NCBI GenBank assembly: GCA_005883215.1
Contig: VAYS01000009.1
Span: 158,958 to 222,957 of the forward strand
Source of the DNA: Actinomycetota bacterium
GTDB taxonomy: Bacteria; Actinomycetota; Thermoleophilia; Solirubrobacterales; Solirubrobacteraceae
Direction of reading: 5' to 3'
DNA length: 64,000 nt
Positions within the stretch are counted from its first letter, which is position 1, and every line of letters starts with the position of its first letter. Shown one piece after another: positions 59,228-64,000 of this stretch. Under the pieces are notes generated by a model. That model had not been told where the DNA came from, ran no database searches, and saw only the letters and a list, made by a program, of their open reading frames with translations. A program made the position numbers and the translations under genes.

Positions 59228-59233
59228 ATGTTA
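59228..59233 (-). promoter_or_regulatory. -10-like TAACAT in the CACTAAC element before the carboxylase beta gene
   Basis: The minus strand reads CACTAACATCC, with TAACAT ending 10 nt before the ATG at 59217. It parallels the element before the alpha gene at 45104-45109. Confidence 0.4.
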
Positions 59234-59322
59234 GTGGCGCGATCCTGGCCTTCTCGGGCGCGGCGGCCCAGGCAAGGGCTGATGCTCTGCCCGGCCGCCG
59301 CCGGCGGCCGCCGCCGGCGGCC

Positions 59323-60237
59323 CTAGCGAGAGAACGGGCGGTGGTGCGCCGCGCCCAAGTCGTCCAGGACCCGGCTCAGGACGGATTCGGGGTCCGGGCT
59401 GGGGGACCGCTCAGGCTCGCCCGCCTCGGCCTCGGGCTGGGGCGCGCACTCGGCCTCGGCCTCGGGCTGGGGCGATTGCCGGGCCTCGTCCGGTGCCGTC
59501 GGGTCCCCCTCGGCCTCGGATCGGGGTGTATCGGCGACCTCGGCCGCCTCGGGCTCGGCTGCGGGAGGCTCGGCTGACTGGGGCTCGGACCCGGGTGTCT
59601 CGGCGACCTCGGCCGGCTCGGACCAAAAGCCGGGGATGTGGGCGAACGCAGTAGTCCCCCGACCTTGACGCCGGGCGAGCAGCCGGCCAAAGAATCCGGA
59701 GTGGCCGGGCTCGACGGGGGGCTCGGGCTCGGGCTCGACCTCGGTCACCGAGTCCGGCTCGGGCTCGGGCTCGGCCACCGAGGCCGGTTGCGCTTGATCG
59801 ACCGCCGGCGCCGTGGCCTCTGCGCCCCTGCGCTCGACCTGTCCGTCCGCATACCTGGCCGCCGGGAACTGGAAGGTCACGGGCTCGCGGTCATCCCAGC
59901 GCGCATCACTTGGCTTGGGAGCCTGCTCCGGGCTCGTCGGACCTTCGGGAGGGCTCGTCGCGTCCTCGGGCGCCTGCTCGTGAAGGAGGGGTTCCGGCTC
60001 CTCGGCCCGGAGGCGAGCGGTCAGCGTCACCTTGGTGCCCCAGCCCGCCCCGGAGATCTCGATGCTGCCCGAGGCGCGCTCGCCCTCCCACACCACCTCG
60101 GACTCGGGGGTGACCCGGGTGATCCGGATCTCACCGAACTCGCCCAGGTGCTTGGCGAGCGAGCCCGGATCGCTCAGTTCTTGCCACAGCTCCGGAGGTG
60201 ACTTGACCAAGCGTCGTTCGATCGATGTCTCGGACAT
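59323..60237 (-). CDS. SRPBCC-like protein with long acidic repeat tail
   Basis: This is a 304-residue protein. Residues 1-75 look like the start of an SRPBCC (START/Bet v1) fold: IERRLVKSPPELWQELSDPGSLAKHL, then GEIRITRVTPESEVVWEGERASGSIEI. From residue 80 the sequence is low-complexity, rich in Pro/Glu/Ala, with P-Q-P-E-A-E-A-E and P-E-P-E-P repeats interrupted by a short basic block GFFGRLLARRQGRG near 185. The tail ends with a conserved-looking VLSRVLDDLGAAHHRP. A scaffold or binding role is possible. It is divergent from the AAC(6')-like gene, 68 nt away. Function unknown. Confidence 0.6.
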   Translation of the reverse strand: MSETSIERRLVKSPPELWQELSDPGSLAKHLGEFGEIRITRVTPESEVVWEGERASGSIEISGAGWGTKVTLTARLRAEEPEPLLHEQAPEDATSPPEGPTSPEQAPKPSDARWDDREPVTFQFPAARYADGQVERRGAEATAPAVDQAQPASVAEPEPEPDSVTEVEPEPEPPVEPGHSGFFGRLLARRQGRGTTAFAHIPGFWSEPAEVAETPGSEPQSAEPPAAEPEAAEVADTPRSEAEGDPTAPDEARQSPQPEAEAECAPQPEAEAGEPERSPSPDPESVLSRVLDDLGAAHHRPFSR

Positions 60238-60293
60238 CGCCCGTCAGTTCGCGGGCCACCGGGAGAGTCCTTCCGCGCGTGCAAACCGCCGGC

Positions 60294-60299
60294 TAGCCT
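60294..60299 (+). promoter_or_regulatory. -10-like TAGCCT, 6 nt before the GNAT GTG
   Basis: TAGCCT fits TANNNT and is followed by 6 nt and the GTG at 60306 with no ribosome binding site, predicting a leaderless transcript. Confidence 0.4.
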
Positions 60300-60305
60300 C
60301 CTGGC

Positions 60306-60824
60306 GTGAACCCGCTGCGGGGCGAGAAGGTCCGCTTGCGTCCGCTCGTCGAAGGCGACGTTCCCATCCTTCGCGCGATCCACGCCCGGCCCGAGGTCGC
60401 GGCCTGGTGGGGCCCGGTTCCCCGGGATTTTCCGGCCGACGACCCCAACGCGACACGCTTCGCCATCGTCCTCGACGAGCGGGTGGTGGGCCTGACCCAG
60501 TTCACCGAGGAGTCAGATCCCGACTACCGCCATGCCTGGATCGACATCTTTCTCGACCCCGAACACCACAACCAGGGCCTGGGCGCCGACGCGATCAGGA
60601 CCCTGGTCGGTCACCTGATCGCCGACGGCGGCCACCATCGTGTGACGATCGACCCCGCGACCGACAACGCCGCCGCGATCCGCTGTTATGAGAAGGCCGG
60701 CTTCCGACCCGTCGGAGTCACTCGCCTGGCCTGGCGCGACGCGGCCGGTCGCTGGCGCGACGCGCTGCTGATGGAACTGGTGGAGCCGCCCGACGAGGCC
60801 GACGAGGCCGACGAGGCGTCCTAG
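60306..60824 (+). CDS. GNAT acetyltransferase, AAC(6')-like
   Basis: This 172-residue protein begins GEKVRLRPLVEGDVPILRAI like RimJ/AAC(6') proteins. It has the acetyl-CoA segment HHNQGLGADAIRTLVGHLI, followed by HHRVTIDPATDNAAAIRCYEKAGF, the block typical of aminoglycoside 6'-N-acetyltransferases of the AacA4 type. The family resemblance is not proof of antibiotic resistance; many chromosomal members act on other amines. The C-terminus is a DEADEADEA repeat. Start GTG, probably leaderless. Its stop overlaps the convergent DUF2269-like gene by 4 nt. Confidence 0.8.
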   Translation: MNPLRGEKVRLRPLVEGDVPILRAIHARPEVAAWWGPVPRDFPADDPNATRFAIVLDERVVGLTQFTEESDPDYRHAWIDIFLDPEHHNQGLGADAIRTLVGHLIADGGHHRVTIDPATDNAAAIRCYEKAGFRPVGVTRLAWRDAAGRWRDALLMELVEPPDEADEADEAS

Positions 60825-61306
60825 GGGTAGCCGGTGGACATCAGCAACACGGTCAAAAGGATGAGCCCGCTGGCCGCGGCGCCCACCGCGCCCACCTGCC
60901 GGTTGAGTACCTGATACTCGCGGCTGAGCACCACCTGCCCGCCGCCCGCGGCGGTGATATCGCGTTCGGCCAGCTCGGCCAAGTGCAGCTCCCGCGGCTC
61001 GAAGAACAGCGAGCCCAGGGCGCCCAGGATCAGGGACACGACCACCCCGAACCACACGTAGAAGCGATCCCACTGGTGAAGGTGGCTGGCCAGGTAGATC
61101 CCCACCAGGAAGATCACGGCCAGGCTGGGATTGACCAGGCGCTTGCCGATGCGGACCTGTACGCGGTGAAACCAGGGCATCGCCGCGGGATCCATGCGCA
61201 GCCCGTAGCTGAAGACGATCGGATAGGCGAAGGTCACGCCGAAGCCGACGACCACCGCGGCGATGTGGATCGCCAGCATGAACTGCCAGAACTGGGCCAG
61301 GAGCAC
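60821..61306 (-). CDS. DUF2269-like integral membrane protein
   Basis: This protein of about 161 residues has four hydrophobic helices: AQFWQFMLAIHIAAVVVG at the start, a second after FAYPIVFSY, LVNPSLAVIFLVGIYLAS, and VSLILGALGSLFF plus a last helix near the C-terminus (AAASGLILLTVLLMSTGYP). The His in the first helix (AIHIAAV) and the order of helices match the DUF2269 group, whose function is unknown. The GTG at 61306 keeps the first helix whole; the ATG at 61279 is an alternative. The open frame continues far upstream but is Pro/Arg-rich there. Confidence 0.55.
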   Translation of the reverse strand: MLLAQFWQFMLAIHIAAVVVGFGVTFAYPIVFSYGLRMDPAAMPWFHRVQVRIGKRLVNPSLAVIFLVGIYLASHLHQWDRFYVWFGVVVSLILGALGSLFFEPRELHLAELAERDITAAGGGQVVLSREYQVLNRQVGAVGAAASGLILLTVLLMSTGYP

Positions 61307-61380
61307 CACGAGCGCGCAGAGCCTAACGGCGTAAGCAGCGGAGCGGCCGGCGGCGCCCCCGCCCGCCGCGGGCGGCGCCG

Positions 61381-62442
61381 CTAGGCCACCAGGGTGATCG
61401 TCTGGGAGACCGCGCTGCCCGGAGCGCCGGAGCCAAGCGCCACCTCGAGCACGGCGGTCAGGCGCTTGTGGTGAGCCTTGATCTGCCTCACCCCCGCCCG
61501 GCTGAGCCGGATCGGGACGTGGGTCGTGCGCTGGGGGCGCAGGCTCGCCCGGGCCGCCCCCAGCCGGGATCCTCCCGGCCCCGCGGCGCTGAGGGTGAGC
61601 GCGATCCGGCAGCGGCCGGGGCCGGCGCAGAAGATCGCGGGGCGGGTGACCCGGCGGCGGTTTACGGCGGCGGTTTGCCGGCTGACCCGCACCGGGGCCA
61701 GGCGGCGGGGGGTCCGGCCGGGCGCCGCTCCCCGGGTCCCGCCGGGGCACAGCGCGCTGGCGTCGGGGCCGGTGGCCAGCGTCATCTGCATGAGCAGCTC
61801 CTCGCCGGACTTGGGCGAGCCCGAGAAGCGGCTGCCGTTGACCGTTCCGTCGCCCTTGGAGAACTGCGCCGTGGTCGAGCCCGCCACCGAGCCGAAGACC
61901 TGGAAGGGGACGCCGGAGGGAAAGAAGGTCGCGTCGAAGCCGCCCTCGTCGTTTAGGTCGATCAGGTCGCCCCGGTGCACGCAGAAGTTGGTGGGGGCAA
62001 ACGTGGAGACGTGGTTGGTGTCGCCACCGACCTCGGCCGAGACGGGCAGGTCAAAGCCCTGACTGGTGACGGCGACGACCACCGATCCGTCGGCCTGGGG
62101 TGCGAGGACCTGGAAGTGCACCTGGGTAAGCGGTCTCGGTGCGCCCGGCTGGCCGCTGGGCTGCGCCGTGCCCTTGACCCGCACGGCGGTTACCTGTCCG
62201 TCGGCCGGCGCGCCCACCGGGGCACCGCCGGAGAGCGCGGTGGCCCAGAAGGCGGTGTCGACCGGATGCGTCTCGGCGACCGTGGCCGGCGCCGCCAGCG
62301 GGCTGCCGAAGCTCATCACCGCCGCGCCCGCCGCGGGCGGGAGCGCCAGCGCCCCGCCGGCCACCGTGGCCAGCGCGGCCGCCACCCACCCAAGCCGTCG
62401 GGCCAGCCAACCAAGACGCCGACGTGCGCGCCACCGGGACAT
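61381..62442 (-). CDS. secreted protein with C-x5-C C-terminal module
   Basis: This 353-residue protein starts at the ATG at 62442; a longer frame to 62610 is unlikely. A signal peptide is present (basic RRRLGWLARRLG, then WVAAALATVAGGALALPP). The mature part has a beta domain (about 40-220) with a lone Cys in NFCVHRGD and a LYGGFDATFFPSG-like loop. Then comes an Ala/Arg linker and the C-terminal module FCAGPGRCRIALTL plus spaced strands. The same module type ends 52384-53715. Exported, function unknown. It sits 121 nt from the mutase gene on the same strand. Confidence 0.6.
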   Translation of the reverse strand: MSRWRARRRLGWLARRLGWVAAALATVAGGALALPPAAGAAVMSFGSPLAAPATVAETHPVDTAFWATALSGGAPVGAPADGQVTAVRVKGTAQPSGQPGAPRPLTQVHFQVLAPQADGSVVVAVTSQGFDLPVSAEVGGDTNHVSTFAPTNFCVHRGDLIDLNDEGGFDATFFPSGVPFQVFGSVAGSTTAQFSKGDGTVNGSRFSGSPKSGEELLMQMTLATGPDASALCPGGTRGAAPGRTPRRLAPVRVSRQTAAVNRRRVTRPAIFCAGPGRCRIALTLSAAGPGGSRLGAARASLRPQRTTHVPIRLSRAGVRQIKAHHKRLTAVLEVALGSGAPGSAVSQTITLVA

Positions 62443-62563
62443 GGCCAACGCTTGCCCGCCGTCGGCGCTCCCCAAAACGACGCCCCGAGCCTCCGTCAGC
62501 CACCGGACCTCCCCTGGGACCCCGAGCTCGAGGCGCGGCGATGGCCAGCTGAGCCCGCCGGCC

Positions 62564-64000
<1,437 letters not shown>

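Noticed and set aside
60306..60824. Aminoglycoside resistance gene
   Set aside because: The family resemblance to AAC(6') is real, but chromosomal members often have other substrates, and there is no mobile context.

Overview
This is a GC-rich, gene-dense chromosomal segment with very short spacers and no sign of rRNA, tRNA, CRISPR or insertion sequences. The protein families point to a high-GC actinobacterium, most likely of the Thermoleophilia (Solirubrobacterales type). They include a mycobacterial-type IleRS, an acyl-CoA carboxylase with alpha, beta and epsilon subunits, an F420-type PPOX protein, a GpgS-type glucosyl-3-phosphoglycerate synthase, a SpoIIM-like protein, and many secreted proteins carrying a C-terminal C-x5-C module. 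This placement is inferred from family content, not from a marker gene.

Layout. 1-3302: end of a Ppm1-like glycosyltransferase, a secreted protein, a SpoIIM-like membrane protein, thioredoxin, an MBL-fold hydrolase and a PPOX protein. 3276-13553: a long leftward block, from its upstream end a stand-alone TrpB2, an aldehyde dehydrogenase, a DHA2 exporter, HxlR, a zinc-ribbon/PAS-like protein, MerR, MarR and IleRS. 13876-19185: a GGDEF/EAL protein, a lipoprotein, a ladder of three 7-codon mini-ORFs leading into an alpha/beta hydrolase-fold protein, then fumarase and a small Rossmann-like protein. 19198-32696: a membrane-anchored GH2 enzyme, an MrfA-like helicase, a GpgS/phosphatase pair for glucosylglycerate, a deacetylase-GT2 fusion, GpsA, glycerate kinase, an ATP-dependent DNA ligase and a DtxR/MntR-type regulator. 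32684-45092: a large subtilase-like protein with degraded catalytic features, an aminotransferase, SucCD, a HAD protein, a broken MBL gene, an APC permease, a GNAT and the biotinylated acyl-CoA carboxylase alpha subunit. 45186-52278: two secreted proteins and a five-gene sulfate-assimilation operon (sir-cysH-TSUP-cysD-cysN) in which every stop overlaps the next start. 52384-64000: more secreted proteins, the carboxylase epsilon and beta subunits, an ornithine-cyclodeaminase-like enzyme, an SRPBCC protein with an acidic repeat tail, an AAC(6')-like GNAT, a DUF2269-like protein and the large subunit of methylmalonyl-CoA mutase, cut by the window edge.

How the genes fit together. Carboxylase alpha/beta/epsilon, methylmalonyl-CoA mutase, SucCD and fumarase form a propionyl-CoA to succinate to malate route. 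The cys operon is complete from sulfate uptake (TSUP, inferred) through APS to sulfide. GpgS plus its phosphatase, together with glycerate kinase elsewhere, suggests glucosylglycerate as a compatible solute. The most unusual points are the mini-ORF reinitiation ladder at 16318-16381, a TrpB2 whose only well-placed start appears to be AUC, a repeated arrangement of -10-like hexamers 6-7 nt before start codons (leaderless genes), a shared 5' element before the carboxylase alpha and beta genes, and several proteins whose folds are kept but whose catalytic residues are lost.
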